From: Flavobacteriaceae bacterium
Lineage (GTDB): Bacteria; Bacteroidota; Bacteroidia; Flavobacteriales; Flavobacteriaceae
Reading direction: 5' to 3'
DNA: 9,059 bases
NCBI GenBank assembly: GCA_947458575.1
Contig: CANHBE010000095.1
Location: forward strand, 1-9,059
Shown in pieces: positions 1 through 4,915 of this stretch. The stretch's first letter is position 1; each line of letters opens with the position of its first letter. Made by a program: the position numbers and the translations under genes. A model generated the notes under the pieces. That model was not told the origin of the DNA, did no database searches, and saw only the letters and a list, made by a program, of their open reading frames with translations.

Positions 1-157
1 ATTTGAGAGACAAAATAACAACTATATTTCATTCATTAGAAATAAAATGGCAATAATTATTACTTATCTACTATTCAAAATGCCTGCTTAAGAAGAATTG
101 CGACAGTTGCTACATGACGGAGCATCGTTGAAGACCAAGTACTAATTTACACCAGCA
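1..157. other. Left-edge non-coding stretch
   Basis: I see no convincing gene here. A plus-strand frame is open from the window edge to a TAA near base 92, but it holds only about 30 codons and resembles no protein family I know. The minus strand holds only a 16-codon ORF. No T-tract hairpin that could terminate the minus-strand comF-like gene is obvious. The stretch is probably the downstream flank of that gene. Confidence 0.5.
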
Positions 158-841
158 TCAATGCGACATTGCAATACATAACACACTAATTCTGGCGCCA
201 GGAATCTTCAATAGTGCTTTCCCGCATGCTTCAATAGTCGAACCAGTTGTTAATACATCATCAATTAAAAGAAAGTGTTTGTTGTGATCTTCCACGTTAA
301 ATGAGGCTTCAAATAGCACATCGTCATTAAGCTCTGTTCGTTTTAATAAGTTTTTTGATGTTTGGGTTTTGGTATATTTTCTTCTAAAAAGCAGTTTGTC
401 GTTGTATGCTATTTTTAGTTGGGTTGATAGCGAGTTTCCAAAAGTGGTTACCTGATTGTACCCTCTTTCTCTGAACTTCCTTTTATGGAGAGGAACGGGT
501 ATGATTTCGTCAATCTTCGGAAGCACACCTGTTGTAATAAGTTCGTGAGCATACCACTCTCCTAGTAGACCTCCAATTTCTTCATGACCTTTGTACTTAA
601 GATTATGAATCAACTGCTGAACAATTCCCTTCTTGTGGTAGTAAACAAAGGTAGCCGCGAATTCTACTGGAATTTTACCATAAAATTTTTTAAATGCTTC
701 GTTATCTGGCTGTAAATGATGAAGCGTTAAGGGTAGTTCATGTCGGCAGTTGGTGCAAATTATAGATTCATTAGAAAGTAAGATTCCACGGCATCCTAAG
801 CACACCTTTGGGAAGAACAAATTGAGCATATTTTTTAACAT
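158..841 (-). CDS. ComF-family phosphoribosyltransferase-like protein
   Basis: This 227-residue protein has the ComF architecture. An N-terminal zinc-ribbon-like segment has two cysteine pairs (C14/C17 and C29/C32). A central ComF signature runs from about 115 to 130 (PVPLHKRKFRERGYNQ). A type I phosphoribosyltransferase PRPP-binding motif lies at about 191-202 (LLIDDVLTTGST). The length is normal for the family. ComF proteins are cytoplasmic and are needed for DNA uptake in naturally competent bacteria, where they are thought to help handle incoming single-stranded DNA. The biochemical reaction is not settled, and the homologue in a Bacteroidota genome need not imply competence. The ATG at 841 is used here; Met5 is an alternative that keeps both cysteine pairs. 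The gene diverges from glyS across 95 bases and appears monocistronic within the window. The family assignment is firm, the cellular role much less so. Confidence 0.93.
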   Translation of the reverse strand: MLKNMLNLFFPKVCLGCRGILLSNESIICTNCRHELPLTLHHLQPDNEAFKKFYGKIPVEFAATFVYYHKKGIVQQLIHNLKYKGHEEIGGLLGEWYAHELITTGVLPKIDEIIPVPLHKRKFRERGYNQVTTFGNSLSTQLKIAYNDKLLFRRKYTKTQTSKNLLKRTELNDDVLFEASFNVEDHNKHFLLIDDVLTTGSTIEACGKALLKIPGARISVLCIAMSH

Positions 842-860
842 CTGTATGGCTTTTATTCGA

Positions 861-868
861 TAAAAGTA
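861..868 (-). promoter_or_regulatory. Candidate -7 element for the comF-like gene
   Basis: Read on the minus strand this is TACTTTTA, matching the Bacteroidota -7 consensus TAnnTTTG at all but the last base. It lies about 20 bases upstream of the ATG at 841, so the leader would be short. I see no TTG-type -33 element at the expected distance, so the call is weak. Confidence 0.3.
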
Positions 869-897
869 TAAAATTCTTTTTTTAGTTAATTTTTTAT

Positions 898-929
898 TTG
901 ATGATGTGCATCCAGTTTTTATATTTTTG
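898..929 (+). promoter_or_regulatory. Bacteroidota-type promoter of glyS (TTG-N21-TAnnTTTG)
   Basis: TATTTTTG at 922-929 is an exact match to the Bacteroidota -7 consensus TAnnTTTG. A TTG at 898-900 lies 21 bases upstream, within the usual spacing for the -33 element. Only 7 bases separate the -7 box from the ATG at 937. Transcription normally starts a few bases after this box, so the mRNA should begin at or just before the start codon. This also argues against translation starting at the upstream TTG or ATG codons (898-904), which lie inside the promoter. Confidence 0.75.
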
Positions 930-936
930 CACCACT

Positions 937-2481
937 ATGGCAAAACAAGAAGATTTATTTAAGAATGTAGTTTCCCATGCTAAAGAATATGGGTTTATTT
1001 TTCCCTCCAGCGAAATTTACGACGGACTAAGTGCAGTATATGATTATGCGCAAAATGGAGTTGAATTAAAGAAAAACCTCAGAGAGTATTGGTGGCGAGC
1101 CATGGTTCAATTGCATGAGAATATTGTTGGCCTTGATGCTGCTATTTTGATGCATCCGACAACTTGGAAGGCTTCAGGACACGTTGATGCGTTTAATGAC
1201 CCTCTCATTGACAATAAGGACTCAAAGAAAAGATATAGAGCTGATGTTCTAATTGAAGAATACGCCGAGAAACTGCATCAGAAAGCTGAAAAAGAGATTG
1301 AAAAGGCAAGTGCTCGCTACGGTGACGTATTCAACAGAGAAGAATTTATTAATACAAACCCCCGAGTGGTAGAATATCTTTCCAGGAAAAAGGAAATTCT
1401 CGAGAGAATGGCCAAATCATTAGGAGAGGAGAATCTTAGTGATGTTAAGTCGCTTATTGAGGAACTCGAAATCGCTGATCCGGAAACTGGGTCTCGAAAT
1501 TGGACAGAAGTTAAGCAATTTAATTTGATGTTTGGAACAAAGCTTGGAGCTTCAGCTGAAAATGCCATGGATTTGTATTTAAGACCGGAGACTGCCCAAG
1601 GAATTTTTGTCAATTTTCTCAATGTGCAAAAATCAGGTAGAATGAAGATTCCGTTTGGTATTGCACAAACAGGAAAGGCATTTCGAAACGAAATTGTTGC
1701 CCGACAGTTTATATTCAGAATGCGTGAATTTGAGCAGATGGAAATGCAATTCTTCGTAAAGCCTGGAGAAGAAATGAAGTGGTATGAGTACTGGAAATCA
1801 ACTCGGTTGAATTGGCATTTGTCATTAGGCCTTGGCAAAGAAAACTACCGGTTTCACGATCATGAGAAATTAGCACATTACGCTAATGCCGCTGCGGATA
1901 TTGAATTTAACTTCCCTTTTGGATTCAAGGAATTGGAAGGCATTCATTCTCGAACAGATTTTGATTTAAAGGCGCATGAACAGTATTCTGGCAAAAAGAT
2001 GCAGTATTTCGACAATGAAACAAACAATAATTACACCCCGTATGTGGTAGAAACTTCTGTTGGTCTGGATCGTCTGTTTTTAGCAGTGTTTTCTAATTCG
2101 TTGAAAGAGGAATTACTAGAAGATGGATCAACAAGGACTGTGCTGAAGTTACCCACTGTATTGGCACCAACCAAGGCTGCGGTTTTACCTCTTGTGAAGA
2201 AGGATGGATTGCCGGAAGTTGCCAAGCGTATTATTGACGAACTAAAATGGGATTTTAATGTTGCATATGACGAGAAAGATGCCGTCGGTAGACGATATCG
2301 AAGACAAGATGCTTTGGGAACACCATTTTGCATCACAGTCGATCATCAAACTCTGGAAGATCAAACAGTAACAATTAGAAATCGTGACACAATGCACCAA
2401 GACAGGGTGGCAATCGCTGATCTTAAATCTATAATCGATAAAGAAGTATCAATGAGAAACTGGCTGATGAAAGTCGGATAG
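937..2481 (+). CDS. glyS: Glycyl-tRNA synthetase (dimeric, class II)
   Basis: Charges tRNA-Gly with glycine in the cytoplasm, using ATP. The 514-residue protein is the short, single-polypeptide (alpha2) type, not the alpha2beta2 type of many Gram-negatives. Visible landmarks are the N-terminal segment KEYGFIFPSSEIYDG (about 16-30), the conserved SGHVDAFNDP (80-89), RPETAQGIFVNF (217-228), class II motif 2 with FRNEI (249-253) followed by RMREFEQMEMQFF, motif 3 around GLDRLF (376-381), and a C-terminal anticodon-binding domain from about 409 to the end. I chose the ATG at 937 because MAKQEDLFKN is the typical N-terminus of Bacteroidota homologues as I recall them. The frame extends upstream to a TTG at 898, but those 13 codons would cover the promoter. 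The gene stands alone and ends at a terminator 15 bases past its stop. Identification is certain; some annotations use glyQS as the symbol. Confidence 0.98.
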   Translation: MAKQEDLFKNVVSHAKEYGFIFPSSEIYDGLSAVYDYAQNGVELKKNLREYWWRAMVQLHENIVGLDAAILMHPTTWKASGHVDAFNDPLIDNKDSKKRYRADVLIEEYAEKLHQKAEKEIEKASARYGDVFNREEFINTNPRVVEYLSRKKEILERMAKSLGEENLSDVKSLIEELEIADPETGSRNWTEVKQFNLMFGTKLGASAENAMDLYLRPETAQGIFVNFLNVQKSGRMKIPFGIAQTGKAFRNEIVARQFIFRMREFEQMEMQFFVKPGEEMKWYEYWKSTRLNWHLSLGLGKENYRFHDHEKLAHYANAAADIEFNFPFGFKELEGIHSRTDFDLKAHEQYSGKKMQYFDNETNNNYTPYVVETSVGLDRLFLAVFSNSLKEELLEDGSTRTVLKLPTVLAPTKAAVLPLVKKDGLPEVAKRIIDELKWDFNVAYDEKDAVGRRYRRQDALGTPFCITVDHQTLEDQTVTIRNRDTMHQDRVAIADLKSIIDKEVSMRNWLMKVG

Positions 2482-2495
2482 TTTCATTTTTTTGT

Positions 2496-2529
2496 AAAAA
2501 AGGGCTTGCTTTAATCGCAAGCTTTTTTT
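2496..2529. terminator. Bidirectional intrinsic terminator between convergent genes
   Basis: A 6-bp perfect stem (GCTTGC at 2504-2509, GCAAGC at 2517-2522) with a 7-base loop is flanked by six A on the left and seven T on the right. The G pair at 2502-2503 can extend the stem by G-U pairs. Because the A and T tracts are symmetrical it can end transcripts on both strands: glyS on the plus strand and the transposase-derived gene (2561-3067) on the minus strand. Confidence 0.88.
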
Positions 2530-2560
2530 ATCCGAAACACGAAATTATTTTGTTGGTTTC

Positions 2561-3067
2561 TTACTTCTTCATCAATTGTAACCATTGCAAAAGTTGAAGT
2601 TTGTTGCTTTCATTTGGGTTATCATTTTTTTGATACGTTGATTCTATAATTTCACTTCTTTGGACTAAATTTTCTCTGTTTTCAAATGTTTTGTCATTCT
2701 TCTGCATGTATAGTTTGATTCTCTTAATCATGTACCATGCTGACTTTTGAGTAACGCCCAATTCATGACCGAGGTCAACAGAGTTTATCTTGCTGTCTTG
2801 CCTCGAAATAATCCAAATCGCCAAGAACCATTTCCGCAGATCTATTTTTGTGTCGTGAAATAATGTTTTGGTCTTTACATTAAAGTACTTGCCTGAAGTA
2901 CGACATTTGTATTTGTTATTCTTGCAAACGTAGGTTTTAGAATTATTCGAAAATGGACTAATAATAGAACTATTCCAACGCAATTTTTCCAAATAATCAA
3001 TACAATCTTTTTCACTTGAAAAGGCTTGGAGCAGTTGTTCTTTATTTTGAAAGTCAAGAAAAAGCAT
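2561..3067 (-). CDS. Truncated IS1595/ISXO2-type transposase, DNA-binding half only
   Basis: This 168-residue protein resembles the N-terminal half of IS1595-family transposases. The zinc-ribbon region spans about 31-62, then FNVKTKTLFHDTKIDLRKWF (62-81), and a helix-turn-helix region at 94-118 (LGHELGVTQKSAWYMIKRIK). Full family members are roughly 300 residues and continue into an ISXO2-type DDE nuclease domain. Here the chain stops just past where that domain begins. The usual CPxC reads SPFS (37-40), and the second cysteine pair keeps C55 but has S58, so zinc binding is doubtful. Residues 139-145 (EIIESTY) align by eye with the family's (V/E)xVDETY, placing Glu where the first catalytic Asp should be. 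It therefore cannot transpose. It may be a decaying relic, or a retained DNA-binding protein; the clean frame, a consensus -7 box and a terminator favour expression. I see no terminal inverted repeats. Confidence 0.75.
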   Translation of the reverse strand: MLFLDFQNKEQLLQAFSSEKDCIDYLEKLRWNSSIISPFSNNSKTYVCKNNKYKCRTSGKYFNVKTKTLFHDTKIDLRKWFLAIWIISRQDSKINSVDLGHELGVTQKSAWYMIKRIKLYMQKNDKTFENRENLVQRSEIIESTYQKNDNPNESNKLQLLQWLQLMKK

Positions 3068-3085
3068 GGTTTATAAGGTTGCAAG

Positions 3086-3093
3086 CAAAGCTA
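3086..3093 (-). promoter_or_regulatory. Candidate -7 element of the transposase-derived gene
   Basis: On the minus strand this reads TAGCTTTG, an exact TAnnTTTG match, ending 18 bases upstream of the ATG at 3067. The predicted leader is about 12 bases. No clear TTG -33 partner is visible. Its position suggests that the truncated transposase gene is still transcribed. Confidence 0.5.
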
Positions 3094-3164
3094 AGTAATT
3101 TTGTGTAATTAAATACTAAATAGAGTATATTTTTTTTCGTTAGTGAAGTCTGTCCACTTGCATT

Positions 3165-3187
3165 GCCGCACATCATCGGCTTTTTTT
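3165..3187 (+). terminator. Weak terminator-like hairpin
   Basis: GCCG (3165-3168) and CGGC (3177-3180) form a 4-bp GC stem with an 8-base loop, followed directly by seven T. The stem is short for an intrinsic terminator. No gene upstream on this strand needs it, since glyS already ends at 2496-2529. It could end a very short plus-strand transcript, or be chance. Confidence 0.3.
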
Positions 3188-3205
3188 GCAATTCGTCAAA
3201 TAATG

Positions 3206-3234
3206 TTAACAATGAAGAAGAAACTATTAACAAT
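3206..3234 (+). repeat. Direct repeat TTAACAAT, 21-base period
   Basis: TTAACAAT occurs at 3206-3213 and again at 3227-3234, on the same face of the helix two turns apart, about 150 bases upstream of the LytTR regulator gene. LytTR proteins such as AgrA bind paired direct repeats of about 9 bp with a 12-13 bp spacer, which is the same period. The sequence matches the published LytTR consensus only in part (GTTnA on the reverse strand), and the DNA is AT-rich, so chance is possible. A related TTAACAAC lies at 4531-4538 before the repeat-peptide gene. Confidence 0.35.
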
Positions 3235-3253
3235 TTGCATATTCAAACGATGA
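3212..3253 (+). other. Micro-ORF, possible gene remnant
   Basis: Thirteen codons (MKKKLLTICIFKR) look like the first part of a signal peptide but stop at once. The TGA overlaps the ATG of another micro-ORF at 3250-3309 (MKRIKLATVLKTPYFLLCY). Neither resembles a known peptide. They may be the broken start of a former secreted-protein gene or chance ORFs. Confidence 0.15.
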
Positions 3254-3354
3254 AAAGAATTAAATTAGCGACTGTTTTAAAAACGCCATATTTTTTATTG
3301 TGTTATTAAACCCCCAAACCTACAATTAGATTCTTTCTCGGACCTATTTGATGC

Positions 3355-3376
3355 TTGACTAAACCCAATTAGTTAA
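3355..3376. repeat. Imperfect inverted repeat before the LytTR gene
   Basis: TTGACTAA (3355-3362) and TTAGTTAA (3369-3376) form an inverted repeat with one mismatch and a 6-base centre, ending 7 bases before the ATG at 3384. It could be an operator, or a hairpin affecting translation start. It could also be a chance feature of AT-rich DNA. Confidence 0.35.
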
Positions 3377-3383
3377 AGCTTAA

Positions 3384-4373
3384 ATGAAAAACACTTTCAT
3401 TATTATTGACGATGAAACAGATAGTATTCTTAAAACGTTGTCTATTGTGGCTCGTTTCAAGAGTCTGCATTTCGTAGCGTCCGCTTCCAGCTATGAGGAA
3501 GGATTAGATTTGATTCTAGAGCACCAGCCGTCAATAGTGTTTTTAGAAATTAATCCTAACAAGAAAGAAAGCGGCTTATCGTTGCAATTGATTAATGAAT
3601 TGTATCGTTATTTGACCGTTATCCCAAAAATTATAGTAACTTCTTCTGAAAGAGACTTGGCTTATCAGGCCATTAAACATGGTGCGTTCGATTATTTATC
3701 AAAGCCGATAAATAGTAGTGACGTAAGAAAACTAATTTTTCGGTTTGAGAAGAATCTTTCGGCATCGTCATTTGCACAAGAATCCCGGGAGAATTCATCA
3801 CAAGCTATAGAAGAACAAACAGTTTCTTTAGATTCAGCTCAAATAATTGCTGACCCAGTTGAAATTTATCATGGAGCAGAGACAGAAAAAAGTAGCGACG
3901 ATAGTGAATTGAGAAATGGACAGGATGATGATCCTGTTGAGGCTAGTGAAATAATCGATAGGCAAGAACCAATAGTCCCCATTTTGGTTACAGAATCACA
4001 ATCAGTAGCAGATAAAGCAGAAAAACCTTTAATCATCTGTGTGAAGTCATATGGAGATTATCGATTTATTGAAGCTAAAGACATATGCTATTTGCAAGCG
4101 GACAATAATTCTACTGATATTCACTTATTTAACGGAGAAATGATTACTGCTTTCAAGACACTTAAGCATTTTGAAAATGTACTAACCTTTCCATTTGTTA
4201 GGATTCATAACAGCTACATTGTAAATATTGACTATGTTTCACGTATTCATACCGGAAATTCTGTGTGCTACATAAAGAACACAACAATTAAATTGCCGTT
4301 CTCAAAGTCCTATAAAGAGAACGTCGATGCGATCATAACGAGCATCACAAAAGGCAATTATTTGGAGATTTAG
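3384..4373 (+). CDS. LytTR-family response regulator with a Glu at the phospho-acceptor site
   Basis: A 329-residue transcription regulator in three parts. The receiver domain (1-about 122) has the acidic pair D9/D10 in FIIIDDE, the switch residues T86/S87 in IIVTSSE and the conserved K107 in YLSKP. The linker (about 125-213) is unusually long, acidic and low in complexity. The LytTR DNA-binding domain (about 217-317) includes the typical YLQADNNSTDIHLFNG, FVRIHNSYIVNIDYV and LPFSKSYKENV. The position that should be the phosphorylated Asp is Glu (E55 in IVFLEINP, codon 3546-3548). LytTR regulators usually receive phosphate from LytS/AgrC-type kinases, but none is adjacent. The Glu may mimic phosphorylation or make the protein phosphorylation-independent. 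The gene is followed by 183 bases and then the repeat-peptide gene on the same strand, which makes that gene a candidate target. Family assignment is firm; the target is inference. Confidence 0.93.
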   Translation: MKNTFIIIDDETDSILKTLSIVARFKSLHFVASASSYEEGLDLILEHQPSIVFLEINPNKKESGLSLQLINELYRYLTVIPKIIVTSSERDLAYQAIKHGAFDYLSKPINSSDVRKLIFRFEKNLSASSFAQESRENSSQAIEEQTVSLDSAQIIADPVEIYHGAETEKSSDDSELRNGQDDDPVEASEIIDRQEPIVPILVTESQSVADKAEKPLIICVKSYGDYRFIEAKDICYLQADNNSTDIHLFNGEMITAFKTLKHFENVLTFPFVRIHNSYIVNIDYVSRIHTGNSVCYIKNTTIKLPFSKSYKENVDAIITSITKGNYLEI

Positions 4374-4382
4374 CCTAAAACG

Positions 4383-4406
4383 TCAAATTCATCTACTCGA
4401 ATTTGA
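4383..4406. repeat. Perfect 8-bp inverted repeat after the LytTR gene
   Basis: TCAAATTC (4383-4390) and GAATTTGA (4399-4406) are perfect arms around an 8-base centre, starting 9 bases after the LytTR stop. No T-tract follows, so it is not a standard intrinsic terminator. It could be an operator for the downstream peptide gene or a transcript 3'-end hairpin. A looser direct repeat, CTACCA, follows at 4417-4422 and 4435-4440. Confidence 0.5.
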
Positions 4407-4480
4407 ACCTCATTCACTACCAAACAAATACCTTCTACCATAAACACCAGTAAAGACGAGGTGTAACGAGACATGCTGTA

Positions 4481-4488
4481 TACTTTTA
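4481..4488 (+). promoter_or_regulatory. Candidate -7 element for the repeat-peptide gene
   Basis: TACTTTTA fits TAnnTTTG except for the last base. It would give a leader of about 60 bases before the ATG at 4557, containing most of the hairpin at 4484-4524. I see no convincing -33 TTG. This is a tentative call. Confidence 0.3.
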
Positions 4489-4524
4489 CATCGTGAACTG
4501 AGCATTTAGTTCATTGATGTGAAA
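4484..4524 (+). promoter_or_regulatory. Leader or operator hairpin before the repeat-peptide gene
   Basis: The left arm (4484-4499) and right arm (4508-4524) pair as TGAACT/AGTTCA, then ACATC/GATGT after a small internal loop (one G against two T), then TTTT/GAAA with one G-U pair. The apical loop is 8 bases (4500-4507). The symmetry suggests either an mRNA hairpin in the leader or a dyad operator around the start of transcription. It ends 32 bases before the ATG and has no T-tract, so it is not a terminator. Confidence 0.45.
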
Positions 4525-4556
4525 CAAAAATTAACAACACATAAAAGTCTCAAATT

Positions 4557-4817
4557 ATGAAAAAAACAATTTTAACATTCGGATTATTTTCGTTAATGAT
4601 GGTATTGACGTCGTTTACGAGCCCAATTGGAGGAGGACAAACCGCAAACAGAACCAGATCAGTGGAGATTGGGGGAGGACAAACTGCAAACAGAACCAGA
4701 TCATTGGAGATTGGCGGAGGACAAACTGCAAATAGAACGCGCTCCATTGAGATTGGGGGAGGTCAAACAGCAAATAGGTTAGTAGACATTGGTGGAGGAC
4801 AAGTAGCAAATAGATAA
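4557..4817 (+). CDS. Small secreted protein of five tandem IGGGQTANR repeats
   Basis: I do not recognise this 86-residue protein. Residues 1 to about 22 look like a Sec signal peptide: KK, then a hydrophobic core (ILTFGLFSLMMVL), then small polar residues TSFTS. Everything after that is repeat. Three 14-residue units begin at I24, I38 and I52, each IGGGQTANRTRS plus V, L or I plus E. A 12-residue unit follows (IGGGQTANRLVD, from I66), then a terminal IGGGQVANR (78-86). The mature part would be about 60 residues, basic and glycine-rich, with no cysteine and no membrane segment. Arg occurs at the end of every core and again in TRS, so cleavage by an Arg-specific protease could release several copies of one peptide; equally, it could stay whole as a repetitive surface or matrix protein. 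It lies between a LytTR regulator and a TPR kinase, and a strong terminator follows it. It could be a signal precursor, a bacteriocin-like peptide or a structural peptide. Confidence 0.8.
   Translation: MKKTILTFGLFSLMMVLTSFTSPIGGGQTANRTRSVEIGGGQTANRTRSLEIGGGQTANRTRSIEIGGGQTANRLVDIGGGQVANR
4626..4814 (+). repeat. Five in-frame tandem repeats (42, 42, 42, 36 and 27 bp)
   Basis: Units start at 4626, 4668, 4710, 4752 and 4788 and are in phase with the reading frame. Across the nine core codons, isoleucine (ATT), the second Gly (GGA), Gln (CAA) and Ala (GCA) are identical in all five units. The first Gly codon is GGA, GGG, GGC, GGG, GGT; Thr is ACC, ACT, ACT, ACA and finally a GTA Val; Asn is AAC, AAC, AAT, AAT, AAT. 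Only one core difference changes an amino acid. The spacer after the core varies in length and in one hydrophobic residue (V, L, I). Confidence 0.95.
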
Positions 4818-4844
4818 AAAAAACTTCTTTTTTGATCAAATAAT

Positions 4845-4888
4845 AATAATGAGAGGCTTTCACTATGAAAGCCTCTCATTATTTTTTT
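4845..4888 (+). terminator. Strong intrinsic terminator after the repeat-peptide gene
   Basis: A perfect 17-bp stem (4845-4861 with 4867-4883) closes a 5-base loop (ACTAT), and a run of seven T follows at 4882-4888. It lies 27 bases after the peptide stop and only 27 bases before the TTG start of the TPR kinase. It should separate a short abundant peptide mRNA from the kinase genes, or attenuate read-through into them. Confidence 0.93.
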
Positions 4889-4915
4889 ATTTTAGCTGCG
4901 TAAAATATTAAAATA

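Larger units (their letters stand above)
3068..3383. other. 316-base spacer between transposase relic and LytTR regulator
   Basis: No gene of ordinary size lies here. The stretch holds the -7 box of the minus-strand gene (3086-3093), a short GC stem followed by seven T (3165-3187), a pair of TTAACAAT direct repeats 21 bases apart (3206-3213 and 3227-3234), two overlapping micro-ORFs (3212-3253 and 3250-3309), and an imperfect inverted repeat just upstream of the LytTR gene (3355-3376). I found no consensus TAnnTTTG promoter for the downstream gene. Confidence 0.6.

Noticed and set aside
2..92. Plus-strand open frame at the left edge, possible C-terminus of an upstream gene
   Set aside because: It is only about 30 codons, has no recognisable motif, and reads like random AT-rich DNA. 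Sequence to the left would be needed to decide.
898..936. Upstream extension of glyS to TTG 898
   Set aside because: The 13 added codons overlap the -33 and -7 promoter elements, and the known N-terminus of the family fits ATG 937.
1317..1838. 173-codon minus-strand ORF inside glyS
   Set aside because: It lies wholly within a conserved enzyme gene and resembles no family. It is a frame shadow, as are the minus-strand ORFs at 2031-2336, 6138-6320, 6523-6825, 7037-7330 and 7473-7670.
2875..3084. Second short minus-strand ORF overlapping the truncated transposase start
   Set aside because: It is another frame of the same region. The 168-residue frame carries the recognisable IS1595-type motifs. 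It does not encode a missing piece of the transposase.
4550..4747. Minus-strand ORF with repeats (VLFAVCPPPIS)
   Set aside because: It is the reverse complement of the in-frame tandem repeats of the plus-strand peptide gene, whose signal peptide and codon-level constraint mark it as the real one. The overlapping minus-strand ORF at 4615-4863 is rejected for the same reason.
4557..4817. Repeat array as a CRISPR or non-coding tandem repeat
   Set aside because: Units are in frame, contiguous without unique spacers, follow a signal peptide, and vary mainly at third codon positions, so it is coding.
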